Shown piece after piece: positions 17,665 to 29,982 of a stretch of DNA of 64,000 bases. This DNA comes from Alphaproteobacteria bacterium. GTDB lineage: Bacteria > Myxococcota_A > UBA796 > GCA-2862545. Positions within the stretch are counted from its first letter, which is position 1; each line of letters starts with the position of its first letter. Location of the stretch: contig JACKEP010000006.1 in NCBI GenBank assembly GCA_020632915.1, positions 270,331 through 334,330 of the forward strand, given 5' to 3'. Below the pieces are notes generated by a model, which was given only the letters and a program-made list of their open reading frames with translations, was not told the DNA's origin and did not search any database. The translations under genes were made by a program, and so were the position numbers.

Positions 17665-18825
17665 ATGGCCCTGAAGAACTACCTGTTCACCTCCGAGTCG
17701 GTCACCGAGGGCCACCCGGACAAGATCTGCGACAACGTCTCCGACGCGATCCTCGACGCCCACCTGGCGCTCGACCCCAAGGCCCGCGTGGCCTGCGAGA
17801 CGTCGGTCAAGACGGGCTTCGTCCTGCTCTCCGGCGAGATCACGGCCACCGGCCACGTCGACTACCCCACCATCGTCCGCAACACGGTGCGCGACATCGG
17901 GTACGTCCACTCCGACATGGGCTTCGACGCCAACACCTGCGCCGTGCTGGTGGCGGTGGAGCAGCAGAGCCCCGACATCTCCCAGGGTGTGACGGAAGGC
18001 GAGGGGCTCTACCAGGAGCAGGGTGCGGGCGACCAGGGCATGATGTTCGGCTACGCCTGCGACGAGACCGCGGCGCTGATGCCGATGAGCATCTACTACG
18101 CCCACCGTCTCACCGAGAAGCTGTCGGGCGTGCGCCGCGACGGCACGCTGCCGTGGCTCCGCCCCGACGGCAAGACGCAGGTCACCGTGGAGTACCGCGA
18201 CGGCAAGCCCGTCCGCGTCGACACCGTCGTCATCTCGTCGCAGCACGCCGAGTCCGTCGTCTACGACGACCTCCGCGAGGCGATCATCAAGGAGGTGGTC
18301 GAGGCCACCATCCCCGCCGAGCTGCTCGACGCCAACACCCGCTACTTCATCAACCCCACGGGCCGCTTCGTCATTGGCGGCCCGATGGGCGACGCCGGGC
18401 TCACCGGTCGCAAGATCATCGTCGACACCTACGGGGGCCACGGCTCGCACGGCGGCGGCGCCTTCTCCGGCAAGGACCCCTCCAAGGTCGACCGTTCGGC
18501 CGCCTACATGGGCCGCTACATCGCCAAGAACCTGGTCGCGTCGGGCTACTGCGAGCGCGCCCTCGTCCAGGTCGCCTACGCGATCGGCGTGGCCGACCCG
18601 GTGTCGGTGATGGTCGACAGCTACGGCACCGGCAAGGTCAGCGACGAGGCGCTCACCGCCTGCGTCCGCGAGCTGTTCCCGCTCAAGCCGGCCGCCCTCA
18701 TCCACCACCTCGACCTGCTGCGTCCGATCTACCGGGCCACGGCAGCCCACGGGCACTTCGGCCGGGAGGGCTTCCCGTGGGAGGCCACCGACATGGCCGC
18801 CGCCGTCGCGAAGCACCTCGCGTGA
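17665..18825 (+). CDS. metK: S-adenosylmethionine synthetase
   Basis: Makes SAM from methionine and ATP (386 aa, normal length). Seen: TSESVTEGHPDKICDNVSDA at the N terminus, ETSVKTGFV, the hexapeptide region GAGDQGMMFGYACDE, LRPDGKTQVTVEY, and the glycine-rich GGAFSGKDPSKVDRSAAYMGRY. The ATG at 17665 follows GAGG (17652-17655). No SAM riboswitch was recognised in the 157-base leader. Confidence 0.98.
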   Translation: MALKNYLFTSESVTEGHPDKICDNVSDAILDAHLALDPKARVACETSVKTGFVLLSGEITATGHVDYPTIVRNTVRDIGYVHSDMGFDANTCAVLVAVEQQSPDISQGVTEGEGLYQEQGAGDQGMMFGYACDETAALMPMSIYYAHRLTEKLSGVRRDGTLPWLRPDGKTQVTVEYRDGKPVRVDTVVISSQHAESVVYDDLREAIIKEVVEATIPAELLDANTRYFINPTGRFVIGGPMGDAGLTGRKIIVDTYGGHGSHGGGAFSGKDPSKVDRSAAYMGRYIAKNLVASGYCERALVQVAYAIGVADPVSVMVDSYGTGKVSDEALTACVRELFPLKPAALIHHLDLLRPIYRATAAHGHFGREGFPWEATDMAAAVAKHLA

Positions 18826-19003
18826 TCGCCACGACGCCTCGGTCCCAGCGTGCTCCCCGCGGTGCCCTCCGGCGCCGTGACGTGGTGTCGCCGGGACGGG
18901 AGCGCGTTGTGTGCGACATCCGCGAGACGAAACGGTTCGTTGCGCCGGCCAGCGCGCGTGCGGCGCGCTGCGCTATCCCTCGTCTCCATGTAGAGAGCGA
19001 ACG

Positions 19004-19732
19004 ATGACCGCGTTCTTCTCGCTCGCGAAGAGCACCATCGGCAAGAAGGCGATCATGGCCGGATCCGGCCTGATCATGGTCGGCTGGATCGTCCTGCACA
19101 TGGCCGGCAACCTGCTGGTGTTCGCGGGTCAGGATCACTTCAACGCCTACGCCGAGATGATCCAGTCCGGCTTCCACATCGAGCCCGCGCTCCTGTGGGC
19201 GATGCGGATCACGCTGCTGGCCTGCGTCGGCCTGCACATCTGGGCGGCGGTCGGCCTGTCGGGTCGCAACCGCGCCGCGCGGCCGGTGGCCTACGCCGGC
19301 GGCCGGAAGAACCACGCCACGTCCTACGCGGCGGAGTTCATGCTCGGCGCGGGCGTCGTGCTGCTGCTCTACCTCGTCTTCCACCTCCTCCACCTCACCG
19401 TGGGCGTGTTCAGCGACGATGTCGTGCAGCACGCTGCCTTCAGCAAGAAGGACGCCTACCGCAACCTCGTGGTCGGCGTGGGCAACCCGGTGGTCGGCGC
19501 GTTCTACGTGCTCGCCAACCTGGCGCTGGGCATGCACCTGCACCACGGCATCAAGAGCGCGTTCCAGACGCTCGGGCTCAACGACGACCGCTGGAACCCG
19601 CTCAAGGACGCGCTCACCCGCTGGGTGCCCGTGTTCACCACCGGGGCCGCCCTGCTGGTCGCCCTGTCCTGCATGTTCGGGGTCGGCGTGCTCATCGAGG
19701 CGCCCGATCTTTCCTGGACCCCCTCGCACTGA
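19004..19732 (+). CDS. sdhC: Succinate dehydrogenase cytochrome b subunit
   Basis: Membrane anchor (242 aa) of the B. subtilis/Bacteroidetes-like type, a single subunit with five membrane helices and two haem b groups. Hydrophobic segments centre near residues 23, 65, 120, 165 and 220. Candidate haem-ligand His residues are in VLHMAGN, LHIWAA, LVFHLLHLTV and MHLHHGIKSAFQTLG. It is followed 14 bases later by sdhA and belongs to the sdhCAB operon. The 178-base gap upstream holds no gene. Confidence 0.92.
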   Translation: MTAFFSLAKSTIGKKAIMAGSGLIMVGWIVLHMAGNLLVFAGQDHFNAYAEMIQSGFHIEPALLWAMRITLLACVGLHIWAAVGLSGRNRAARPVAYAGGRKNHATSYAAEFMLGAGVVLLLYLVFHLLHLTVGVFSDDVVQHAAFSKKDAYRNLVVGVGNPVVGAFYVLANLALGMHLHHGIKSAFQTLGLNDDRWNPLKDALTRWVPVFTTGAALLVALSCMFGVGVLIEAPDLSWTPSH

Positions 19733-19746
19733 CTCGAGGTCACCTC

Positions 19747-21656
<1,910 letters not shown>

Positions 21657-21660
<4 letters not shown>

Positions 21661-22409
21661 AGGTCAACCTGCGCATCTGGCGCCAGAAGGGCCCCGAGTC
21701 CGCTGGCAGCTTCCAGGACTTCCCCAACGTGGAGGTCGTGCCCGAGATGTCCTTCCTCGAGATGCTCGACGAGGTCAATCGGGCGCTCGAGGCCAAGGGC
21801 CAAGAGGCCGTCACCTTCGACTCCGACTGTCGCGAGGGCATCTGCGGCTCGTGCGGTGCGGTGGTCAACGGCGACCCCCACGGACCGGGCAAGGCCAACA
21901 CGCTCTGCCAGCTCCACCTGCGGTCGTTCCAGGACGGCGACACCATCACCATCGAGCCCTGGCGCGCCAAGGCGTTCCCGGTGGTCAGGGATCTGATGGT
22001 CGACCGCTCGGCGTTCGACCGCATCATCCAGGCCGGTGGCTACATCACCGCCCGCACCGGCTCCGCGCCCGACGCCAACAGCGTCCCCATCGGCAAGGAG
22101 CGCGCGGACGAGGCGATGGAGGCGGCCACGTGCATCGGCTGCGGCGCCTGCGTGGCGGCCTGCCCGAACGCCTCGGCGATGCTGTTCACGTCGGCCAAGG
22201 TCAGCCACCTGGGCCTGCTGCCGCAGGGTCAGCCCCAGCGGTTCGACCGCGTGCAGAAGATGGTCGACCAGATGGACGCCGAGGGCTTCGGCGGCTGCAC
22301 GAACCACAGCGAGTGCGAGGCCGCCTGTCCCAAGGAGATCGGGGTCAAGTTCATCGCGCGGCTCAACGCCGACCTGATCAAGGCCAACCTCGGCAACCTG
22401 CGGAAGTGA
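21657..22409 (+). CDS. sdhB: Succinate dehydrogenase iron-sulfur subunit
   Basis: Electron-transfer subunit (250 aa). The [2Fe-2S] ligands are in DCREGICGSCG and the later C in NTLCQLH; the [4Fe-4S] ligands are in CIGCGACVAACP and the [3Fe-4S] ligands in CTNHSECEAACPKEI. The GTG at 21657 overlaps the sdhA stop (GTGA), with AGAGGAG upstream. The order C-A-B and motif style mark a non-classical, menaquinone-type enzyme by family analogy. Confidence 0.95.
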
Positions 22410-22432
22410 CCGGTTCGCACGGCGCTGTGACG

Positions 22433-22488
22433 GTCCGGCGAACGGGCCGTCGCAGCCTGTCGACGGAGGGGCGGACAGCCCGTCGGAC
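22433..22488 (+). terminator. Long-range hairpin after sdhB
   Basis: GTCCG...ACGGGC (22433-22447) pairs with GCCCGT-CGGAC (22478-22488), 11 bp with a 4-nt bulge and a 30-nt loop that itself can fold. Possible end of the sdhCAB transcript. Confidence 0.35.
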
Positions 22489-22539
22489 ACGTGCGATCGT
22501 CGGCATTCGTCGCGTCCCATCCAGACCGGGCCGGGATGC

Positions 22540-22568
22540 TTGACCGGCACCGCGCGGGCCGCTAGGTC
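22540..22568 (+). promoter_or_regulatory. Candidate promoter of the gltA-icd-suc genes
   Basis: TTGACC (22540-22545), 17-nt spacer, TAGGTC (22563-22568). The -35 is good and the -10 weak. The gltA start is about 100 bases downstream. Confidence 0.35.
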
Positions 22569-22669
22569 GCGTCTCCCGGCGAGGGCGCGCCTGGCGGCCA
22601 CGTGGCCGAGATCCCCACGGTCGGACGACCGTGCACGCCGCGCCCGAACATCCTGACGAGGTCGAGGCG

Positions 22670-23839
22670 ATGGCAGCAGAAGACGACGTCCTGTTCACGA
22701 TCACCCGTGCGCATCTCGACACCGGCCTGCGCGGCATCCCGGTCGGCACCTGCGGGACGTCCGCGGTCGACCCGATCAAGGGCGTGTCCTACGTGGGCTA
22801 CCCGGTCGCCGAGCTCTACGAGCTGGAGCCCGAGGCGGTCGTCCACCTGCTGTTCTACAAGCACCTGCCGTCCGACGACGAGCTGGCCGCGTTCAAGGCC
22901 GATCTCCGCGCCCGCGTGGGCATGCCCGCCGCGGTGGTCGAGGCCCTGAAGGTGCTGCCCAAGGAGGGCCACCCGATGGAGTGGCTCATCTCCGGGCTGA
23001 TGTACCTGGGGATGACCAGCAAGACCGGCGACTACGTCGAGGACGCCAAGAACGTCGTCGCGCGCGCGCCCGAGCTGGTCGCGGCCATCTTCCGCATCCG
23101 GTCGGGCTGGGGCGACCCCATCGCCCCGGACCCGTCCAAGAACCTGATCGACAACTTCGTCCACATGCTGGGCGTGCCGGACGCCGATCCGGAGCGCCTC
23201 GGCGAGGTCTTGCGCGCGTTCTACGTGCTCCACCTCGACCACGGCGGCGGCAACCTGTCCACGTTCACGGGCAAGGCCGTGGCCAGCGGTCTGGCCGACC
23301 AGTACGCCTCGCTCGCCGCGTCGATGTGCGCGCTGTACGGGCCGCTCCACGGCCGCGCCAACCAGGACTGCCTCAACTTCGTCCGCTCCGTCGGCACCGA
23401 CGACGAGGCCGAGGTCGAGCGCTTCGTGCGCAACGCGCTCGCCAACGGCGACAAGATCTACGGCTTCGGCCACGCCGTCCTGCGCGCCGAGGACCCCCGC
23501 GCCACGATCCAGTACGCGGTGGGCGAGCGCATCTGCCCCGACGACCCCCTGTTCCGCACGGCGGTCACGCTCCGCAAGGTCGCGGTGGGCGTCCTGTCGG
23601 GCATCGACAAGGTGTCCAACCCCTACCCGAACGTCGACGCGGTGAGCGGCACGCTGCTCAACGCCGTGGGCCTGACCGACAGCAACTTCTACACCGTGCT
23701 GTTCGGCCTCTCCCGCATGACGGGCATCGCCGCCCAGATCATCGACGAGCGCGAGCGCGCCCGCGGTGGCAAGGGCGTCCCCATCTACCGTCCGAAGTAC
23801 ATCGCGCAGGGGCAGCCCCCCCGCAGCATCCGCGACTGA
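22670..23839 (+). CDS. gltA: Citrate synthase
   Basis: Condenses acetyl-CoA and oxaloacetate (389 aa). Active-site His residues are in YGPLHGRANQDCL and YGFGHAVLRAEDPRA. These motifs resemble the mitochondrial-type enzyme (GPLHGLANQ, GYGHAVLRKTDPR) more than the hexameric E. coli GltA. The ATG at 22670 is chosen because GAGG lies 8 bases upstream; a GTG at 22631 would add 13 residues. It is followed by icd after 19 bases. Confidence 0.96.
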   Translation: MAAEDDVLFTITRAHLDTGLRGIPVGTCGTSAVDPIKGVSYVGYPVAELYELEPEAVVHLLFYKHLPSDDELAAFKADLRARVGMPAAVVEALKVLPKEGHPMEWLISGLMYLGMTSKTGDYVEDAKNVVARAPELVAAIFRIRSGWGDPIAPDPSKNLIDNFVHMLGVPDADPERLGEVLRAFYVLHLDHGGGNLSTFTGKAVASGLADQYASLAASMCALYGPLHGRANQDCLNFVRSVGTDDEAEVERFVRNALANGDKIYGFGHAVLRAEDPRATIQYAVGERICPDDPLFRTAVTLRKVAVGVLSGIDKVSNPYPNVDAVSGTLLNAVGLTDSNFYTVLFGLSRMTGIAAQIIDERERARGGKGVPIYRPKYIAQGQPPRSIRD

Positions 23840-23858
23840 TCCCCCCTCTGGAGCAGCG

Positions 23859-25151
23859 ATGACCAAGCGCATTCCCGAGCCGACCTCCGGCACCGCGATC
23901 ACCGTCCAAGCCGACGGCACCCTGGTCGTGCCGAACGATCCCATCCTCACGTTCATCGAGGGCGACGGCACCGGCCCCGACATCTGGGCCGCGTCCGTGC
24001 GCGTGTTCGACGCCGCGGTCGCCAAGGCCTACGGCGGCAGTCGCAAGATCCACTGGCACGAGGTGTTCGCGGGCGAGAAGGCCTTCGAGCAGTTCGGCGA
24101 GTGGCTCCCGGCCGACACGCTCACCCACATCGACCGCTACAAGATCGGCATCAAGGGCCCGCTCACCACGCCGGTCGGCGGGGGCATCCGCTCGCTGAAC
24201 GTGGCGCTGCGCCAGGAGCTCGACCTGTACGCCTGCGTGCGTCCGGTCCGCTGGTTCGAGGGCGTCCCGAGCCCCGTGCGCCAGCCCGAGCTCGTCGACA
24301 TGATCATCTTCCGCGAGAACTCGGAAGACATCTACGCCGGCATCGAGTGGGCCGCGGGCACGCCCGAGTGCAACAAGGTGATCGACTTCCTCCAGAACGA
24401 GATGGGCGTCACCAAGATCCGCTTCCCCGACACCAGCGGCATCGGCGTGAAGCCGGTGTCGAAGCAGGGCACCGAGCGCCTCGTGCGCGCCGCGCTGAAG
24501 TACGCCTTCGAGCAGGGCAAGTCCAGCGTGACGCTCGTGCACAAGGGCAACATCATGAAGTTCACCGAGGGGGCCTTCAAGAACTGGGGCCACGAGCTCG
24601 CCGAGCGCGAGTACGGCGACAAGGTGTTCACCTGGGGCCAGTGGGATCGCATCGCCGCCGAGAAGGGCAACCCCGCCGCCCACGCCGCCACCGAGGAGGC
24701 GATCGCCACGGGCAAGCTGCTGGTCAAGGACGTCATCGCCGACGCCTTCCTGCAGCAGATCCTCACGCGGCCGTCCGAGTACAGCGTCATCGCCACGCTC
24801 AACCTCAACGGCGACTACATCTCCGACGCCCTGGCCGCCCAGGTCGGTGGCATCGGCATCGCGCCGGGCGCCAACATCAACTACGACACCGGCGTGTCGG
24901 TGTTCGAGGCCACCCACGGCACCGCGCCGAAGTACGCGGGCCTCGACAAGGTCAACCCCTCGTCGGTCATCCTCTCGGGCGAGATGATGTTCCGCCGCAT
25001 GGGCTGGGACGAGGCGGCCGACCTGATCGTCGCGGGCGTCGAGGGCGCCATCAAGGACAAGCAGGTCACCTACGACTTCCACCGCCTGATGGACGGCGCC
25101 ACGCTGCTCAAGTGCAGCGAGTTCGGCACCGCAGTCATCGAGCACTTCTGA
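23859..25151 (+). CDS. icd: NADP-type isocitrate dehydrogenase
   Basis: Oxidative decarboxylation of isocitrate to 2-oxoglutarate (430 aa). It aligns in style with E. coli Icd: FIEGDGTGPDIW, GPLTTPVGGGIRSLNVALRQELDLYACVRP (substrate Ser and the phosphorylatable loop), FRENSEDIYAGIEW, VHKGNIMKFTEG, NLNGDYISDALAAQ and ATHGTAPKYAG. The ATG at 23859 has GGAG 5 bases upstream. It lies between gltA and sucC, 54 bases before sucC. Confidence 0.97.
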   Translation: MTKRIPEPTSGTAITVQADGTLVVPNDPILTFIEGDGTGPDIWAASVRVFDAAVAKAYGGSRKIHWHEVFAGEKAFEQFGEWLPADTLTHIDRYKIGIKGPLTTPVGGGIRSLNVALRQELDLYACVRPVRWFEGVPSPVRQPELVDMIIFRENSEDIYAGIEWAAGTPECNKVIDFLQNEMGVTKIRFPDTSGIGVKPVSKQGTERLVRAALKYAFEQGKSSVTLVHKGNIMKFTEGAFKNWGHELAEREYGDKVFTWGQWDRIAAEKGNPAAHAATEEAIATGKLLVKDVIADAFLQQILTRPSEYSVIATLNLNGDYISDALAAQVGGIGIAPGANINYDTGVSVFEATHGTAPKYAGLDKVNPSSVILSGEMMFRRMGWDEAADLIVAGVEGAIKDKQVTYDFHRLMDGATLLKCSEFGTAVIEHF

Positions 25152-25205
25152 CACGAGCGTCCGCGCGGAGCGGTCCTCGGGCCGCGCCGGCGGCTTGAGG
25201 GGACC

Positions 25206-26444
<1,239 letters not shown>

Positions 26445-26446
26445 CC

Positions 26447-27325
26447 ATGTCGATCCTCGTCAACCACGACACGCGGCTGATCTGCCAGGGCATCACCGGC
26501 AAGTCCGGCGCCTTCCACGCCCGCCAGATGCTCGAGTACGGCACGCAGCTCGTCGCCGGCGTCGTCCCGGGCAAGGGCGGCACCACGTTCGAAGACACCG
26601 GCGTGCCCATCTTCGACACCATCGAGGAGGCCAAGGCCACCACCGGCGCCAACGCCTCGGTGATCTTCGTGCCGCCGCCCTTCGCCGCCGACGGCATCAT
26701 CGAGTGCGTCGCCGCCGACCTCGACCTCGTCGTCGCGATCACCGAGGGCATCCCGGTGCGCGACATGATCGACGTAGCCCGGTTCATGGAGGGCAAGCGC
26801 ACCCGCCTGATCGGTCCGAACTGCCCCGGCGTCATCACGCCCGGCGCCTGCAAGATCGGCATCATGCCCGGCCACATCCACCGCAAGGGCACCATCGGCG
26901 TCCTGTCGCGCTCCGGCACGCTCACCTACGAGGCGGTCGGTCAGCTCGGTGAGGTCGGCCTCGGCCAGTCCACCGCGGTGGGCATCGGCGGCGACCCGAT
27001 CATCGGCACCAAGTTCATCGACGTGCTGTCGCTGTTCAAGGACGACCCCGAGACCGAGGGCGTCATCATGATCGGCGAGATCGGTGGCACGGCCGAGGAG
27101 GAGGCCGCCGCCTGGCTCCAGGCCAACTGGGACGACCGCCCCATCGTCGGCTTCATCGCCGGCGCCACGGCGCCTCCCGGTCGCCGCATGGGCCACGCCG
27201 GCGCCATCATCAGCGGAGGCCAGGGCACGGCCGAGTCCAAGTTCGCTGCCCTGCAGGCCGCGGGCGTCCACATCGTGCGCAGCCCGGCCGAGCTCGGCAA
27301 GACGATGAAGGCCGCGCTGGGCTGA
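26447..27325 (+). CDS. sucD: Succinyl-CoA synthetase alpha subunit
   Basis: CoA-binding, phospho-His subunit (292 aa). Seen: CQGITGKSGAFHARQMLEYGT, GVVPGKGG, FVPPPFAADGIIECV, GPNCPGVITPG, SRSGTLTYEAV, and the phosphorylated His in MGHAGAIISGGQGTAESK. Last gene of the TCA block before a hairpin and ndk; no mdh, lpd or 2-oxoglutarate dehydrogenase gene is nearby. Confidence 0.97.
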   Translation: MSILVNHDTRLICQGITGKSGAFHARQMLEYGTQLVAGVVPGKGGTTFEDTGVPIFDTIEEAKATTGANASVIFVPPPFAADGIIECVAADLDLVVAITEGIPVRDMIDVARFMEGKRTRLIGPNCPGVITPGACKIGIMPGHIHRKGTIGVLSRSGTLTYEAVGQLGEVGLGQSTAVGIGGDPIIGTKFIDVLSLFKDDPETEGVIMIGEIGGTAEEEAAAWLQANWDDRPIVGFIAGATAPPGRRMGHAGAIISGGQGTAESKFAALQAAGVHIVRSPAELGKTMKAALG

Positions 27326-27360
27326 TCGGCGCGCTCCGAGCGCGTTCGCCACGGTGCCCT

Positions 27361-27396
27361 CGACCCCGGTGCGCTGCACGTCAGCCGCCGGGGTCG
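27361..27396 (+). terminator. Hairpin between sucD and ndk
   Basis: CGACCCCGG (27361-27369) pairs perfectly with CCGGGGTCG (27388-27396) across an 18-nt loop. A flanking pair (CGGTGCC near 27352, GGCACCG near 27412) could extend it. No T tract. Confidence 0.4.
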
Positions 27397-27502
27397 CTGC
27401 ATTCACGACGGCACCGCCCCGTCACTGGCACGGGGGGCCGCGTGCCGATAAGGCCCGCGCCCCCACGATCCCCGGGGCGTCAGGCCCCGCACGGAGGACC
27501 CC

Positions 27503-27922
27503 ATGGCCATCGAGCGCACCCTGTCGATCATCAAGCCCGACGCCACCAAGAAGAACCTGGTCGGCAAGATCATCGCCCGCTTCGAGGAGGAGGGCCTGAC
27601 CATCGCCGGCGCCCGCAAGGTCTGGCTGTCGCAGCAGGAGGCCGAGGGCTTCTACGCCGTGCACAAGGCGCGCCCGTTCTTCGGCGAGCTCGTCGCGTTC
27701 ATGACGTCGGGTCCGTGCGTCGTGATGTGCCTGGAGGGCGAGGACGCCGTGGCTCGCAACCGCGAGATCATGGGCGCCACCAACCCGGCCGACGCCGCGC
27801 CGAACACGCTGCGCAAGCTCTACGCCGACAGCATCGGCGAGAACGCCGTGCACGGCTCCGACAGCGCCGAGAACGCCGCCATCGAGGTGGCCTACTTCTT
27901 CCGCTCGACCGAGCTGTTCTGA
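27503..27922 (+). CDS. ndk: Nucleoside diphosphate kinase
   Basis: Balances NTP pools by ping-pong phosphoryl transfer (139 aa, normal length). Seen: ERTLSIIKPDATKKNLVGKI, HKARPFF, SGPCVVMCLEG, MGATNPADAAPNTLR and the active-site His in ENAVHGSDSAENA. GGAGGA lies 6 bases before the ATG. Placement after sucCD fits the known association of Ndk with succinyl-CoA synthetase output. A strong terminator follows. Confidence 0.98.
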   Translation: MAIERTLSIIKPDATKKNLVGKIIARFEEEGLTIAGARKVWLSQQEAEGFYAVHKARPFFGELVAFMTSGPCVVMCLEGEDAVARNREIMGATNPADAAPNTLRKLYADSIGENAVHGSDSAENAAIEVAYFFRSTELF

Positions 27923-27941
27923 TCCGACGCCGTCGTCGCTG

Positions 27942-27983
27942 CGCCGCGGTCGCCTCCGGAGGCCGCGGCGTCGTGCTTTCTCG
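27942..27983 (+). terminator. Intrinsic terminator after ndk
   Basis: CGCCGCGG (27942-27949) pairs with CCGCGGCG (27963-27970), with GCCT/AGGC continuing inside. The stem is followed by TCGTGCTTTCTCGG, nearly the same tail as after rpsI. Confidence 0.75.
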
Positions 27984-28026
27984 GGTGCGGTCGCGCTAGG
28001 CTGTGCACCTCGCTTCGGAGGAGCCC

Positions 28027-28812
28027 ATGGGCGGTCCCCACCTGTCGCTGTCGCTGTCCCGGGAGCTGTGGAACGAGATGCTGCGCGCCGCGCTGCCGTT
28101 CCACCTCGCCGGCGGTGACTTCTCGCTCAAGGACGCGGCGCGCAGCGCGCTGCTCCAGCTCCAGGTGCGCGAGCGGGTGACCGGTCTGCTGGAGGACCAA
28201 CGCACGCCGCAGCCGCTGGTCAAGTTCAGCCACCGGGCGCTCGAGGTCTGGCGCGACAACCGCAGCCAGTTCTTCCGGCGCCTCGACGAGCTGGTGCGGG
28301 TGGAGGGCGACTGGCGCTTCGAGATCGACGATCTCGGCACGGAGCTGTCGTACGCGCCGCAGCGCGTGGCGGCCGACGCCTTCGTCAAGGCCATCGCCGA
28401 GGGCAAGATCACGCTGCTGCGGGAGAACGTCACGCTGCCGTTCCGCATCGAGAAGCGCGTCGGCGCCACGGTCGCGCTCGGCCGCATCCGGTTCTCGCGC
28501 GACAAGGACGCCGTGATCGGCAACGTCCAGGATCTGGCCGTCCACCTGGGCGACAACGTGGTCCTGCAGCTGCTGTCGCGCCTCATCGAGTACGGCGTCG
28601 AGCAGCGCATCGACACCGTCCAGCCCGTGCCGGTGCTCAAGCGGGAGCAGGTCGAGGGGCTGGTCGGTGGCCTCGGCGGCGCCATGCACCTGAACATGGG
28701 CGTCGACGACCTCCAGCTCGACATCGACGACGACCAGATGACGCTGCACGTGCGGTTCGGCTTCACGCGCATGCCCGACACCCAGCAGATCCCCCAGCGA
28801 GGCGAGGCATGA
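28027..28812 (+). CDS. Conserved-looking hypothetical protein coupled to a DUF1244 gene
   Basis: A 261-aa soluble protein, not recognised. It has no signal peptide or membrane segment. The sequence alternates basic and acidic helical parts (RELWNEMLRAALPFHLAGGDF; VGGLGGAMHLNMGVDDLQL) with beta-strand-like ends (QMTLHVRFGFTRM). GGAGGAGCCC precedes the ATG at 28027; a GTG at 28003 in frame is less likely. Its stop overlaps the next ATG (ATGA), so the two proteins are probably made together. Confidence 0.7.
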   Translation: MGGPHLSLSLSRELWNEMLRAALPFHLAGGDFSLKDAARSALLQLQVRERVTGLLEDQRTPQPLVKFSHRALEVWRDNRSQFFRRLDELVRVEGDWRFEIDDLGTELSYAPQRVAADAFVKAIAEGKITLLRENVTLPFRIEKRVGATVALGRIRFSRDKDAVIGNVQDLAVHLGDNVVLQLLSRLIEYGVEQRIDTVQPVPVLKREQVEGLVGGLGGAMHLNMGVDDLQLDIDDDQMTLHVRFGFTRMPDTQQIPQRGEA

Positions 28813-29105
28813 CCGACGCGGAGCGCACCGAGCTCGAGGCTGCCGCGTTCCGGCGCCTCCTCGACCACCTGCGGGACCACCCCGAGGTGCAGAACATCGC
28901 GTTGATGGAGCTGGCCGGGTTCTGCCGCAACTGCCTGTCGCGCTGGTACCAGGAGGCCGCGCTGGAGCGGGGCCTGGAGATGACCAAGGACGAGGCGCGG
29001 CTCGCGGTCTACGGCATGCCGTACGCCGTGTGGAAGGAGCGCCACCAGACCGAGGCCACGCCCGATCAGCAGGCGGCCTTCGCCGCGCGCCAGCGCCACG
29101 ACTGA
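28809..29105 (+). CDS. DUF1244 domain protein
   Basis: A 98-aa protein matching the DUF1244 family along its length: LEAAAFRRLLDHLRDHPEVQNIALMELAGFCRNCLSRWYQEAA, then MTKDEARLAVYGMPYAVWKERHQTEAT. The conserved C-R-N-C-L-S-R-W-Y core with two Cys suggests metal or redox involvement, but the function of the family is not known. The start overlaps the upstream gene's stop by four bases. Confidence 0.9.
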   Translation: MTDAERTELEAAAFRRLLDHLRDHPEVQNIALMELAGFCRNCLSRWYQEAALERGLEMTKDEARLAVYGMPYAVWKERHQTEATPDQQAAFAARQRHD

Positions 29106-29163
29106 CGCCGACGTCCTCGCCGGACCGGGGCCCGCGGCGTAGGACGGGACCACGGAGGGCGGC

Positions 29164-29976
29164 ATGGCGCGACACGAGGTGACCGGGGCCGTGGTGACCG
29201 GTGGGGGAAGCGGCCTGGGCAGGGCGCTCGCCCTCGAGCTGCACAGCCGTGGCGCCGCGGTGGTGATCGCCGACCTCGACCTGGAGGGGGCCGAGCAGAC
29301 GGTCGCCGCGGTGCGCGAGCGCGGCGGACGCGCCTGGGCCGTGGCCTGTGACGTGCGCGACCCGGAGGCCGTCGCCGCCGTGCTCGACGCCGCCCTCGGC
29401 CACCTCGACGCCGTCGACATGTGGATCAACAACGCCGGCGTCGCCGTCGCCGGCGAGGTGGGCGACGTGGCGCTCGACGACTGGCACTGGGTCGTCGACG
29501 TCAACCTCTGGGGCATGGTGCACGGCTGCCACGTCATCGCGCCCTACTTCAAGCAGCGCGGGGCAGGTGTCATCGTCAACGTCGCGTCGGCGGCGGGGCT
29601 CGTGTCGACGCCGGGCATGGCGCCCTACAACGTGAGCAAGGCCGGTGTGGTGAGCCTGTCGGAGACGCTGTACGGCGAGCTGTCCCCGCTCGGTGTGGGG
29701 GTGACGGTGGTGTGCCCCACGTTCTTCCAGACGCGCCTGCTCGACAACGCTCGCAGCGACGCGCACCGCCTCAAGGTGGCGTCCAAGCTGATGAAGCGGT
29801 CGTCGGTCCAGGCGGACGGCGTGGCCCGCGCGGCGATCGACGACGCGCTCGCGCACCGGCTCTACAGCGTCGCGATGCGCGACGGCCGGATGGTGTGGCG
29901 CCTGCGCCGGCTGCTCCCGCAGGGGTTCTACGACCTGTACTTCCGCGGCATGGCCCAGGTGCAGAAGCGGGTGTGA
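29164..29976 (+). CDS. Short-chain dehydrogenase/reductase
   Basis: Classical SDR (270 aa): cofactor loop VVTGGGSGLGRALA at about 10-23, Asp after the second strand (IADLDLEG, NAD preference suggested), NNAG in MWINNAGVAVAGEV, catalytic Ser in VNVASAAGLVS and Y-x-x-x-K in YNVSKAG. The ~70-residue C-terminal part after TFFQTRLL is basic and aromatic (RRLLPQGFYDLYFRG), a form common in membrane-lipid-associated SDRs. The substrate cannot be read from the sequence. It converges on the START-like gene with 6 bases between stops. Confidence 0.88.
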   Translation: MARHEVTGAVVTGGGSGLGRALALELHSRGAAVVIADLDLEGAEQTVAAVRERGGRAWAVACDVRDPEAVAAVLDAALGHLDAVDMWINNAGVAVAGEVGDVALDDWHWVVDVNLWGMVHGCHVIAPYFKQRGAGVIVNVASAAGLVSTPGMAPYNVSKAGVVSLSETLYGELSPLGVGVTVVCPTFFQTRLLDNARSDAHRLKVASKLMKRSSVQADGVARAAIDDALAHRLYSVAMRDGRMVWRLRRLLPQGFYDLYFRGMAQVQKRV

Positions 29977-29982
29977 CGCCGG

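Noticed and set aside
27421..27445. TGGCACG near 27427 as a second sigma-54 promoter
   Set aside because: The required TTGC/GC at the -12 position is missing; only the -24 half matches.
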